Positions 33,301-48,300 of a stretch of 64,000 nt of DNA are shown here, in pieces. Under the pieces are notes generated by a model. That model ran no database searches. It saw only the letters and a program-made list of their open reading frames with translations, and was not told the origin of the DNA. The translations under genes were made by a program, and so were the position numbers. Source of the stretch: Actinia tenebrosa (lineage: Eukaryota; Cnidaria; Anthozoa; Actiniaria; Actiniidae); NCBI RefSeq assembly GCF_009602425.1, contig NW_022258836.1, positions 217,220 through 281,219 on the forward strand. Direction: 5' to 3'. The stretch's first letter is position 1. Each line of letters begins with the position of its first letter.

Positions 33301-36300
33301 TGTCATTCCCTTGATTATCATTTCTTTGTTTAATGGCTGTGCATGAGAAGACACATGAATTTCACACAAACAAAGAATCTCAAAGAAATGACACGTGGTG
33401 TTAAATGGGAAAACAACACACCCAAGCTTTATGAAAAGAAATCGATCCCCAAACTCTTAACATGTTCAAGCTTAAGAGGTGTATTCATGAAGAAAGAAAA
33501 TAAGGAATCCTCATCTAATAGAAGTAAATAAGCTTTTAAAAGCATTTAAAAACTATGTGGACCAACCTTGGGTAATCCTCCAGGAGCCACTAAACAAAGA
33601 CAATAAACACCAACCTACAAACAAACAAATAAGTTAAACAAAATATTATATAGGTTGAGGAATGTATGACCCAGATGAGCATTATACTAACACAGGTAAT
33701 ATTAATGATGGTAAATGTGATGAATATACTTGATGATACTCACGTTGTGGATGCTGTCGACTGCAGGTAACACGTGACTCATCCATTGGAAACTCTGGGA
33801 TAAAGGGATGAAGAATTAGTCAATGTTATTATTCTAGAAATGTCATCAACGATAAGAGCTTTGCAATGCCATCCAAGGGCGGATCCAGGGGGAGGGTCGG
33901 GGGGGTCGCGACCCCCCTGTCATTCCTGAGGTCAAATGGGCTTCCTGTGGTAAAAATGCGACTGGGATTCCTTTGCCTACGGAATTTACCCCTGAGACCC
34001 CCCCTTCAAAAAACCCTGGATCCGCCCTTGCCATCATTATCAACAACAGCCCTCAGAGTCATACAGCATATAATAACTACAGACAACACTTGCATATTGC
34101 CAGATTTATCATCATCATTATCATATAACATGACCATCATTATAGCCTGCCACTTAATTACTATTAATGACAAAATGGTTATCATTATCAGATATTCAGC
34201 ATCTTCATCTTTACTATCACAATTTTTTTATTTATTAGCCAACACTCTACCATGCATGATAAACATAAAGACCATCTAAATCACTACTACTGGTATTATT
34301 GACAAAATCATCACCATCAGTTATTAACATAAATGATAAATGGATGTACACAAACCTCTTCTTCAGTGCAGTTTGGTCTCTGTTCAGCCACCACGACTAT
34401 CCTATCATCCTTGAGAACATGGATAGAGAATATAGCAATTCGCCCTCTGTATACAAACTTGATTGGATCCACAGCAAGTATTGTAGCCTTTAGATCATCA
34501 CAGTTATGTCTTCTGCCACCGACCTTGAGAAGACCATCTACTGTACCACATACAAACACAAGACCACCCTACAGGGGGGGGAAACAATACTATTAGTTAA
34601 CCGATAACAATCTCCCCCTACAAACTACTCCTCTCTGTTGTTGCATTAGGAAATGGCCCATCCCTCATTTTCCATTCTGTTTATTGTAAAACTGTTGTGC
34701 GTCTTTTGCGTGCCCTCCCCTCTTGAGCCTAATTTTTTTAATGACCCCCCACCAAATCCCATCACCCTCTGCCTGATAAAAAAAGGTGCGAAAAATATCT
34801 GTAGTCATGGCGTAGTTGCACTGTAATTTACTGTAACTGCAACTGAGGCTAGCAACTATGCACTTCGAAGATTGAAGAAAAGACTGACAAGTGATTTTGA
34901 TGTCATGGCTTGTCATACCATGATAGTTCTGTAAAATGATGTACTTACTGGACCCATGAAACCAAGAAGACCAGTTCTCACAAAGTCACCATGTTGCATG
35001 TAAGGATCGATAGGTATACCATCTTCAGTATGTGGTTGCACCTGAAAACCAACCATATACCCCAGTCATACAGACATCTGGAAATATGTCTATTTTCAAC
35101 TTAAGGATTCTAAGCCGATATAATGTTTGTAGGCTAGTAAAGTAAATTAGGTGCTCTTTCTAGTACTTGTATAAACCCCTCGCAGCACGTCGGAATGCAG
35201 TTCAATTTGGAGGACATGATAATAGATTTCCAATTCTCAGGAGATTGAAATTCTTTTGTTTTGTTCTCCAAATTGAGCTTCTTTGACATCACATGCAAAG
35301 GGTCTATAGGCTTTTAGTTTGCTCTGAATTTTCGGTTACCATTTTGGCAAGTGGCAAAGGGTCTATCTTATCATTGTGATTAGTGTTAGTTATCACATTC
35401 ATAAGGTTCTTTCTTTGCTCTAAATGGTTAGTTACCTTATATGTGTGGTTTGTTTTTCCAGCAAGCCCCCAGTAGGCACTCCCTGTAGAACCACTTGATA
35501 TACATAGCTCCCCCACCTCATCACTTTTACACAGACAAGGAGAACCTTCCAGCTTTATCACAGCAATGCGAGCTGGAAATAACAAGAACATTCATATGTC
35601 AATGAATCATGGCAGTTAGAAGTTTGTAATGAACCTGGGGAGGGGGAAGGGGGGACTTTCTCAAACACTTCCATTTTCTTGTCTAATATCACCATAAATC
35701 AGAAACCAGAGTTTTAGGATTGGATGTTTGCCGTCCAGCTCCTTATGCTACAGTAAAACCCCTCTATACCGGACAGTGCTGGGACCTATAAAAATTTCCG
35801 GTTTAGTGGGGGTTCCGGTATACTGAGATTTTTTGCAAATTACTTTTGTTTTTGATTTGAATAGGTGCGATATCACACCTATTGAAAATATGTTTGTGTC
35901 TAATCGTTTGGCGTCAGTATAAACAAACACGTAAACGAAAGTTCAAGTAAAAATATCAACATTAAGATCAAAAACTAAGCAAATTTCTTAACTTTTATTT
36001 CAAAAGAACGCCAAGAAGAAACATTCTAAATACGATCTGAACAAAATCCCTGGTAAAATGGACTGGGAATGGCTGGGAATGACCCCAAAGCCATGTGACA
36101 TGAAAAAACATGGCGGCCACAACTTCGCAAACCATTCGATCTTTAGTATTTCTCAACACTATTAAACCTTCCTTATGCATTCTGTTTGAACATTTATATA
36201 TTGAAAACAATTAATTAGCCTTTATATGTCTATTTGTGAACAAGATTTACTATTTAAAGAAAATGTTCGATGAATTTGTGAGTTTAGAAGCTGTCCCTGT

Positions 36301-39300
36301 AGACTCAATTTACACACCCGCAAATACGCTAGTGACAGTAGTTCTGAAACAAGTGTACGTTCTTCCGGACTAGTGGGGTTGAATTCTATTGTTAAATAGC
36401 GTTTGGTACCAAAATTTTCGTCCGGTTTCCGGAATAGAGAGGTTCCGGTTTACTGAGGTTTATTTTACAAAAGATATATGGGAAAAATTTCCGGACCAAA
36501 ACTTTTGTCTGGTTTAGAGAGAATTCTGGTATACTGAGGGTCCGGTATAGAGGGGTTTCACTGTATTGTGTAAAATGATGAAATATTTTGTCACCAGAAG
36601 AAAGGTCCTAACTCAGTTTGAAAAAGGTTCACAGTTAATGTTAACCAAAAAAATGATTTACCTCCAGGCAAGACAGTACCACAATCCTGAAGAGTCAGTG
36701 AAGTCAGAGAACCCTCCTTGTCTACCCGCACAACACCATGACTTAGCCCTGACAGAGACAGCACACCACGACCAGTTGCTGTTGAACCTGGCTTGCAAGG
36801 TCTGAAAGGGAAGAACATTTGATACAAATAAATATTTAGTGATATTTAGGGCAAATAGTGAAATTAGTGAAATAGAAATAAAATAAATAAATAAATGAGT
36901 AAATGAATAAATAAATGAATGAATGAATAAATAAATGAATGAATAAATAGATAAATAAATAGATAAATAAATAAATGAACAAATGAACAAATAAACAAAT
37001 AAATAAAGGTTTATTATTATTAGTGATGAGATCCAATCATAATATAAACATAATATGACAAGGGTATAAAGGCAAAAGGATAGCAGGAGACCAAGAAAAG
37101 AATGATATTGCTTGATACATTTACAAGATGCTCACCTTCTCAAGGAGACAGTCATTGTTTCTGAAGAACTTGCACATGGACAAAGTGACTCTGGGATTAG
37201 GCCTTTGCTCTCAAATGCATTGAGGAAAGCATCACAGGCAGATAAGGACCCTGAAATGAAAATTGGGTCAGCATTATTAAATAATTATGCAATTAATACT
37301 ATACTTCACTCCTCAAGCTATTGTCATTTTCTTTGCTGGTTTGCATGGTTTAATTTTAAAGAATAAGACTCCAAAGCTGCCGCTGCCTCATTAAACCAAC
37401 ACCCTAAAGGTGTGGCATGAGCAACTATCCCAGCTACCTGACCCATACCATCATTTTGCTGATAATGATGGACTATAGCCCATGTTTTTGATCGATTTTG
37501 GATTTTTTGGCTATTTTCGGCCAAAAAAGCATGGGCTATAGGCCATGGTTTTGATTGATTTTGGGCAATTTTCACACCTTTTCAAATATTATCCATTATT
37601 TATTTTGCTTTTACACTTGGTGATTTTACCACTGAAGGAGGTGATGTAGCCAAGCATTAAAACAATACATACTTATCAGTGTGTATGTGATGTGATGATT
37701 GTAAAATATACATGATACAACCAATAGGTAAAGCAACTTACATGGATTAGCCCTGTCAGCCAATAATAACATCCTGATTGAAGAAAGATTGATATCCTTG
37801 ACATCTTTACTGGCATGTAAGGACCAGTGCAGGTCACGAGAACTCACCAGAGCACAGGTTGCTGTATCAAAACAATTAAAAAAAATTTTTTTAAAACAAA
37901 ATTTATCTTAAGGTTTTTGGAATATCATTTCATTATAAAAGCTTAACCTAACTATTGTCTGTTTTGTTGCCCCACATCAAGCTCAATTTTTTTTCTTTTT
38001 TGTGTTTATTTTGTTGAAGAAATTTCTAATAAGCAGGAGAAAAACTCCCCACCTGGTCACATAATATGAGGCATAAGGCCCTCATATTTTGCCTCTTCGG
38101 CAATAGCCACAGTAATGGAAAATATATTTGAAAAGATATCCTACCCTTGAACTGAAAAAATTTAAGTACTTTTTACCTCTGTATTTGGTGACCATTTGAA
38201 GCCACATTGCTGGGGAATTCTTGAGAATTGATGGTGGAACATAGATGACATGCATTCCATTCAGCACAGACTAAAATGCAATTGAATAGCCAGCTGTTAG
38301 TCACATGGAAAAGATAATAATTTACAGATGAATTCTATGAAGATTCGAAGAATCAATGTTACTATTGAGTACATACAGCCATAACAGAATGCCATAATCC
38401 AACTTCTCGTTTTGGGTCAAGAACACTTATCATGATTTCACCTATAATTAAAACAAATAAATAAATGATGAAATAAAATAAAAATTCTACAATAATTATT
38501 ATCATTGTCAGCCATCATCAACAACATTAAATCGTCATTTATGATCATTATCACCACTGGCATAACTATTAACTATTACCAACTTGATTCTCTTCATCAT
38601 TAATCAACATTGGTATCATCATCATCAACTCTCCCAGAAATGTCCAACACTATCAAATGAAGCTGTAATAAAAAGGCTCTAATTTTGTGCAACACAGTTA
38701 ATTAGCCACCAGTCTACATCCATCACCATCACCATCATGACCATCGCCATCACCATCATCACCGCCATCACCATCATCACCGCCATCACCATCATCAAAG
38801 CCATCACCATCACCGTCACTGTCACCATCACTATCACCATTGCTGCACCATCACCATCACCAGCAGCAGCAATAGTAGCAGATGTAACAGTATCAACATT
38901 ATAATGCTATATATATTTTAATATATTTATAATATCTTAATATCAGAATCCCCATCCATGCCTTGATATAATGATCTAATATCTAGCAGAGACTCTAAGG
39001 TTCTCTAAGTTACCTTCAGAATAATCACAAGCCTGTGTCAGTGTCTGACTGTGCAAAGCCATGCTCATTCTAGTAACAGTCACTCCCAAGACAGCACCAT
39101 CTTTACCAAGCACTGACTGGAAAACAAACAAATTGAATGAGCAAAATATTGCTTGGAAAAAATCCTAAGCCACAAACAATCAGGAAGACAAATTTTATCA
39201 CTGATAAACATTGTCATGTTCAGTGGTGGTTGTAGTTACAGCAGCAGTAACATCAGTAGTGGTTGTGTTTGTAGTAGTAGTAAATCTTTAATCCTGGACT

Positions 39301-42300
39301 GACAACAGTCTAATTAATACATGCTCTTTTAAAAAGCTGTAAATTTATAAGAACTACAAGAAATCCTACTTTTTGGGGTGCTCCATGGCCCCTGCTACAT
39401 TACTACATTTCCACTATAAAATAGGAACTATACAAAATATACATACTTCTATGTATGCAGGAGAACTCCTGTCCAGATTGGTTGGTGGTTGCCAGTCTTT
39501 TGGTGTTGGTCTACCAAGGTTTTCTGTTATGAACCATTGTACTTTAGGCCAACCTAATTGAAAGTATTTATACTTTTAATTAAATACCCCCACAAGATTA
39601 ATAAGGTATGAAACGATGACCCTTTCAACAGAAACTACCAGTATTTTTAGGGTTTTAGCTAACAAACTTGTTGACCTGGTTTCATGATTGCATGGACAAA
39701 TCAGAATTGCAAGCAGTGATTATAGGCTTGTTTTTGAGTTTCTGTAGCTTCACTAGTATGAAGAAATCTGGGCTTTTGACTTCCACCAACACTATTAAAA
39801 CTGAAATCATGTTGTACATGGAGCTGTGTGGGTCACAGAAACATAGGAACTGCTCTAAAGATAGCACATCATCATTCGCAGCTGATCCGAGAAAGAATAC
39901 TAGTCAATCAGAATCAAGAAAATTTGCAAAACCGAGGTGTCAATTTCCTTCTCAAAATTATGGATTTACAGGCCAACAAATGAAAATAATTTGTTGCTTA
40001 TAAGAGTTTGATAACAGTGACACATTATAATTATTGAGTTTTATGTTTTTATTGCAATGGCAGGCATGATTTTATATTTTGCTGGCCAATTTTGTCAAGC
40101 TTCATTGCAGCCTAGTCTTGCAGTGATGTCATTTTTGCATCACTATTCAGTAGTTGTGAGTTGCCTGTTGGAATTTAGTTCTTCACTGCTGTCAGTCAAA
40201 AAGGTAAAAGGTACTGACTGACTATTTTGATTGACGGCAGAGGAAAACCAATTTCACGACAAGCAGTTGAAATGTCTGAGTTTGAAGAATATTGAGAATT
40301 GCAGAAATGATGTTCGTGTTTCAATCATGATTTAAATTTTTTTTAGTACATTTCTTGTATAATGAGGTAATTTATTCCTTGGAAGTTACACAACAATAAT
40401 TAATATTACACTAATGGAATGTTCTATGCAGCTCATTAAATGTGAGTTGGCCGCAGCTGACTTAGATGCAGCTTGATGATGAACCAATATTAAGAGTTTG
40501 CTCAGATTTTTAAATAAGAAAATGACTGCATTCTAAATATTTACCTTTGAAGTTACAAACATGCCCTGAATCATATTTAGGAAGGCTTTTAAGACAAGCT
40601 TCAGTTGTCAGAGCCCATGACACTCCACAGCTTCCTAATAGGAACCCTATCTGTTGACATCCAGGATACTACAAGAATAAAAATAATACCTTTTACTTCC
40701 TTGTCAACATGACCTGAAGGGTCTTTTACTGACTAATGCTGATGCTGATAGATGATGCATTTCCTGGATATTAGGGAAGTGAAAGTTCTATCTCTAAGTA
40801 TACTAAATTAGGAACCAGAAAGCTATTTTTACATTGATGTGCCAGCATTCTGTGTAAGCTTGTAAAAATGAACTCCTAAATTCCAATTGGAATTTACAGT
40901 GGATGAATAGCTACTCTGTAGAAATGCCACTGCTAAATCCCATTTATTTTTTATTTTATTTTTATTTATTTATTTATAATAATTAAAATTAATCATTATT
41001 ACAGTAAATATGTTAATTTGTTATAAATATTCAATGTATAATTATAATTTGTATTATGTTGCTCAATAAGGTATGTATGTATAACTACATTATAATTATA
41101 ATTAGCTATTCTTTTTGTGAGACTTGTAATAAGAAATGATTTTCAAGTAAAGCAATTTCTGGATATCTTTTTTGAAACAGAGAAGGAAGAAAAATGAGTA
41201 GTGGCTTTTCAAACTACATGTATCCATAACTAAAGGACCTATGACCTATGCTATATATCCAATCCTACTATACCTCCTAACTGTATCCTACCACACCATA
41301 ACCCTATTATGTAGTAACCTATTCTACCCTACCATGGCTTATCATACTTTATCACACCCTACATGTACTCCAATTATCTCGCAACCTACTATTTCCTTGG
41401 TTTCTTATACTCTTTCCACTGCAATCTACCCAGCTGTACCTTACAATTACACTACCCTTCCTTCCATCGTTTCTTGGACAATAACCTACATCTTGTAACT
41501 CTGGAACATGCTTTAGTTCTGTCTCTATAAAGATCATTTACCCCCAATTTTAAACCTAGACACTGTCCCTAAACCACACCCTTGATTTTTCTCAAGGACA
41601 ATGTACCAGAACCCCCAAACTCCAGATCCTACCACTAGATCCACCAACAAAGCTTACTTACATCTTTTGCCGATGGAGGTTCTATAGGTACAGGAATAAC
41701 ACCAGCAAGTAGACACCCATAGAAACTTGTTATAAATCCAATAGGGTCATCTACTTGATAGACAAGAGCAACCTACAACAAATAACAATACCATTGATGT
41801 AACTATTAGAGTACATTAACACTATAACCATGCAACATAATAAGCACTAAACGGTACTAAATAGTGTTATCCCTATAGAGGCTTAGCACCATCATGTGCA
41901 CACCCCCCCCCCCCCCCCCCACTATTACTACTTACCCAATTGACTGGCAACATTTGAAAAATAAATGTCCACTTTCCTCATAGTCAATAATTGATCTCAA
42001 AAAACAATCAACTGCAGAGTACTAACCCTATCACCACCCATGATTGACGTTCCCTCTTTATGACTACCAACTTTATTTAGCAATGCAAATGCAACTTTCA
42101 TGGACCTTGACATCAGTTTACCTATGAAAATAATCATAGATAATATAATATATTATTGTATTGTTTTATCTGTCCAAAAAAGCAATGCTCCTAATACTAG
42201 AAATAGCAATGGTCACTACTGCCAGCATTATCACCGTAATCATAATCATAACCACCATCCTTATTCAACACCAGTATCATCATCATCATCATTATCATCA

Positions 42301-45300
42301 TCATCACCATCATTTACCACCATCATCACCATCAACACCAACATCATTACACCAACATTTAACACCATCATCATCACCATCATTTACCACCATAATCACC
42401 ATCATCAACACCACCATCATTATCGCCATCATCACCACCATCATTATCACCAACATTAAACACCATCATCATCACCATCATTCAACACCAGCATCATCGT
42501 CACCATCATTCAACACCAGCACCACCATCATTAACCACCATCATTGTCACCATCATCACCACCAACACTACCATCATCATCACTATTGTCATCACCATCA
42601 TCATCATTTAACACCAGCAACACCATCAACATCACTTATCACCATAATCATCATGATCATCATCATTCAACACCATCATTATAATCATCATTCACTAACA
42701 TCATCATTCACAACTGCCACCGTCATCATAATCATCTGATAACAGTTTACTATCAATGCATCCACTTGATGGCTATTAATTTGGCAAGAGAGACATTTTG
42801 TGCAGTCACATCCAAGATAAGAGGTTGTAACGTTGAACACTGGAATAAAAGAGCTCTGTATCTCACCATATGTTAATACAGCAGATGTCTTTCCATGGCT
42901 ATCAATAACACTACAACATGGCTGTTTAGCTGTATTTGATCCATACTTCATTACAGCTTCTTCTAAACATCGTGGAACTTCACTTGCAACCTAGAAAAAT
43001 GTAATTGTTTCATTATAAACTTGTTTAATGCCCAACATTTATTCCATGCAGTAGTAGAAGACTGCACTTGATAAAAAGGTTGCTTCTCTTTTGCTCTACA
43101 GCTTCCAGCATGTTTGTATCACAGTACATGCACATAGAAACATGCCAGCATTTTAAAATTACTGTTATAAATAATGAAGAGTCCTTAAGTTTAGAGTGCT
43201 TGCACTAAACCCATGAAACAAATACTAATTTTTAGTACTAAATAGTGATAATCAAACAATAGGAAACAAAGGATTCTGTATGAATTACTACTAATTAGTA
43301 CTAAATATCATTCACGGGTTTAGTGCGTGCACTCTACTTTAATATAGTCTGGATGAACATGGTGTTTTTTTTTGTTTGATAATTTTCTTTTATTGACATA
43401 ACTTACCTCAAGTTGTTCTCCAACCACTGGTTTTAATACTTGACCTTCTGGTTTGGGAGCATTTGGGTCTACTTTTGTTGCTACCATAACAAATAAAATG
43501 AAACATTAACTACTTGAACAATGATAGGATAAAGATCAAAGAAACTTCTGGAGCATCCCTAATAATGGAATTGCAATTTCAATAATGGACCATTCAATAA
43601 AATAAATAAATATACCAGAAAAAATTTATGTAACAGTTTTCTAGCTTAAAAAAACCATTCTGGATTAATCCATGGTTTATATGACGTATAAATATACCTT
43701 CTAATAAGTCATCATCATCATCCTTATAAAAGTTTTCTAATGGCTTCTTTTTTGGCCGCTAAAACAAAACAAAAGCCAAAACATCACTTTTAACCTATAC
43801 AAATGGCAAAGATTAAATCAATGGCATGGGTTAAGACTGTGTTTAATACTGTGGTAGATATTAACCTTTAATGTGTTTAATAGTTGTTGAATCTTTGATG
43901 AAACTCTGCTTGTGGCAACTACGGGATACAAAAAAATCAAAACTTTACATTTTAGTACATCCCTGAAAATATACATAAGACATTATTTAATAATAAAAAA
44001 TAAATAATAATAGGATTAACAGTGGATTCTACAGAGTGGCTCTTCTCAAACCCTCAAAACACAGGAGAGAACCAACAAGCAACTTTAATCACATATGACA
44101 CTGAGTCCGGCGGGACTCGAACCTGGGTCACACTGGTGAGAGGCGAGCCACCCCAGTTATTTTATCACTCTCAGGGTTAAATATAATAACTGCTCAATGG
44201 CTGGACATGATGGCTGGCCACATTGGACTGATTAATATGTGACTGAGTCAGTCAATGTGTCTGGACAAGATAGCTTAGTCTGGACAGTGCCAATTTTGGC
44301 CAGACATTGTCAACCTGGCCATTATCTTTTGCCCTGGCTCTCTCACTATACTATTTTGTTTACAGTATTTTTGAGGCTTTCACGTTTAGACATGATATTG
44401 ATATTTTGTTTATACTAAATCAATCAGAACTCTATAATTAGACTTATTGTGTATTTTTCGTTATACCATACCTGCTGCTTCACTTCCTTCATCTGCAATT
44501 CTCAGAGACTGAACATGAGCTACTCTGGTTGGAGCTTTAGTATCTGAGGCTTTCCTGGTAACATCAGGAGGACCCGTGATAACTGTTACACTCCCTGAGC
44601 TGTCTTGACTGTAACGAACATTGCTTATTTCAGGAGGAGGGGCTGGGAAATCTTCTGTTAATGTTTTGTCAAGTGGTGGAGAGGGTGGTGGGGTGTAATC
44701 AGCAACTGGTAAATTATAGGAATCCTGAGACGATACTGAATCTGTTGAGATTAATGGACAAAATCTTCTCAGTACATTACATTAAAAATAAAATGAGAAT
44801 GTGTAACAAATATTAATTAGATGTCATAGATGTGCTCTCGATTTATTGAGAGTATGCCATGTAGTATACTACTGAACAAAGCATGAGGGGGAAAATGTTT
44901 TATTTCTTAAATATCACTCTTTCCATAATTATGTGATTCACACAAGGAGACAGACTTGTTGTTCTTTATATAGCAGGGTGGGTGGGCTTGGAACTAGAGA
45001 AAAATCCTAAAATCAAATGTGAGACCCAAAAATTCTATACATGTGATAGAGAGATCATACAAGGATCAAACCCAAGATGGTAGAGTTGGCAGGCAAGAGC
45101 ACTACAACTGCTACACCTTAATTCACATTTCATGCTCTTTTGTCATTCATTTATAAACAGAGCACAAGTAAGCTCCTGATTTACCTTTCCTGGTGGAACG
45201 GTAAACTTGAGCATTTGATGGAGGTCCATTTTCGAATGATCTGCGATTGCTTTGTTTCATCAAAGACTGTCTTTTATATGGTGATGGCACATCTGTGCTC

Positions 45301-48300
45301 TTAGCTCGGCTTTGTGCCACAAGTGCAGCTTGTATATGGACTAGTAAACAAATGAAGTGCAAGAATGAAACTCTGTGACTATCATGATTTATTTATTAAG
45401 TTGATTGACATAATAACATATGACATAAGAAAAAAATAACGAACTGGAATGAGTGGAAGATGAAGAAGATGAAGTAAACTTGTAAGTAAGTACTAAATAA
45501 ATAAACTGATATACTCACTAGGAGTAGATGAATATTGTTCTTTTATAACTGTACTTGATGATACACTCGTCTTGGTTGTTACAACTTGGGACTCTAACCA
45601 GGGTGAATAAAAAAGATATAAATTAATCAAAACTATGAATGGACAATATGATATGCATAAAATGCACTCTGGTGTCCAGAATTGCAATTTAAAAAAATGT
45701 ATATACATATACCATCATTGAGGAAATTTGTAAATGGACCCCCCTCCCCCCAGGAACTTACAATTTCCGTCCATACAAACTCTGTAATTTTGTTCTTTCT
45801 ATAAACCCCCTCCCTTCCAGAATTTCCATTTTCCTCCGTGGGTGGGGTATGGATACTTTCTGGAACTACTCAATTTACAAATGGAGGGCCATAGATTTCT
45901 CAATGAAAACTGTTATGTGTCACACCCTCTTTCAATAAAGTTGATTGGTTGATTGATTGATTGAATATCATTACATAATTGCAACACATTAAATTCTCTA
46001 GTGACATTGCACAAGAATGTTTCAGTCTTGGTTGTGTGTTCTGTCTGGGTATGGTCAACTCACACCTAGTATTTAAATTCAACATGCTTGGTCCTGTAGA
46101 GCCCATAAACAAGAAAGCATAGAGCCCCAGACAGATGATCTATACCTAGTCACATATCATGCTGAGTCTAAACTACAAATTGAACCAGAGGTTCGCTCCT
46201 TCTAGTTGTAAAATATTATTATATTGGACGACATAATATACCCAAAAGCTTGTTTAAATAAATATTGTAAAAATGCCCACCCTGACTTAATTCAATAATC
46301 TCTGTAGGAATATATCTATATTTCCTTACCTTTCGATGTATAAGGAGCCAGTAAGCGGGATTTCTTTTTCTCATAACCCTTTCGTGTTATATCACCTGAT
46401 TAAAGAATTTAAAAAAAACCATTATGAATCATGGTAAGAATAACCAATCAATTATCATAATCACTCAGCTAGTCATAATAAACTTCATTTGTTTGATTAA
46501 AAATGCCATACTTTATCTTTGCTTCAACTTTTTAAGTATAAGGAATATCAAAGGAGACAAAAGCTTTTGGATTGGATTAAATCATCATGTAATCTTATAC
46601 AGAAAAAGTGAAAATTTGACAACATGAAGATTAATCGATAGCTTAAAATTATAATAGGATTTTAGGGATCCAAAAATACTGCTGCCACCCACTGGAAAAT
46701 TGACTAATTTAATTTCATATTTACAAAAAAGGAAATATTCAATTGCTGACAGAAAATTAATCAAAAAAATTAAGATTCTTATTGGGTTTGCCACAACTAA
46801 AAATGACTTTTAAATTTGATTAAATATTCAACAAAAATATATAAAAAAACAATAAGAGTCTAATCCTGAGGAATGCAATGTTTTTCCTTCCAGAAAGTAT
46901 ACAGCAGTAGTTATGTTTTAGGTTTATAGAGTAAGAATATTTGATTATTAGCATTAATTGTCACTTTAATGATAATCTAAATATAGGTTTTTAAAAATCC
47001 ATAAGAAACTAGATGAGGCTTCTTAAATATTCAAATACCAAGATTAAATACAGTCTTTATCTATTTAACTAAACCTCTAGATATTTATATTTAATGATAA
47101 ATTGTTTAGCATTAGTGATAAAAAAACTTGTGGAATGTTGCATGATATCCAATAAGTGGAAAATTTAAAATGACAAGTTAAGAGAGGCATAATAGATTAT
47201 GACATGGATCATTTAATATCATCTTAATAAATCATTCAGTAAGAACTTTATACTAATATATTCTTATTTTTTCGTTATATAAAAATATTAAAAATAGAGG
47301 ATATAGGGGAAAAAGAACGTCAGTAAAAACTGACATCAGTATGACACTAAAACATTTTCAATCTTTATTTTCCTTTATATTTTCTATTAAATGTATTACA
47401 AAATCATCTAGGTTAATATCAAAAATATTAAATAACATTCAAATCCAATAAATGTTTTATGGAAAAAAATATGCAAAGAAATGTATCTTTAAAAAATAAG
47501 AAGCGACTTTTAAAAATGACAAAGTATGAAAAATAAATAAATAAATAAATCACTTTTATTTAAGTGTCTAGTCGTTTTAGCGCTTTCACACTAATTGGGG
47601 ACACTTTTCGCTCACACGTATTACCACTACATTAAATGTTCTAAGCACAAAACGCTCAACTCACATGTTGATTTTTATGGAGGGAGAAAACTGGAAAACC
47701 CGGAGAAAGCCCTCGCAGCATAGGAGAGAACAACACATCAAACAAACTCAATTCACATGTGACAACCGCAGGGCTTGAACCAGCTACCCAACCCATTGGA
47801 CTCACAGCAGTGAAAGAGAACGTGTTAGCCGTGAACACCACCCATGCTATGTATTGTTGATCAATGAAAATGGATTTCTTTTGTGTTGGAGCAACAGAGT
47901 ATTGTACTAGTCAAGAAGAAATGAAAACTATGATTATGTTCACAGTAACTGTTACGATACTCGGACACTATTAAGGTCCCAACCTCGAGCACAGTACCCA
48001 TCTCCCTGATGTTTGTTGTAAGAACTGTACTCCAGAGCACTGTGCTCAGGAACAAAGTGTGAGCCAACCTTAATTGTATGCAGTACCCATCCCTGAATCT
48101 TGGCAAGGATACTTAGTGCCCATCAAGAATTTGTACATGTATTCTTGAGCATCATACTCAGCTCAGAAACCAAGTGTGAACATAAGTTATATATTATATG
48201 CTATATGTTTAAGGATGGTGAGATAAGAGACCACCAAACTTCTAGGGAGTATAAAACAACTTTCAAAAATGGAATGTGTCAATTATGCAAAGATAAAACA

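Noticed and set aside
39668-40003. 111-codon plus-strand frame antisense to DIP2
   Set aside because: No domain or family recognised, and it overlaps an ordinary AT-rich intron; likely chance.
42100-42739. His/Thr/Ile-rich plus-strand frames up to 192 codons
   Set aside because: Pure CAT/CAC microsatellite inside a DIP2 intron.
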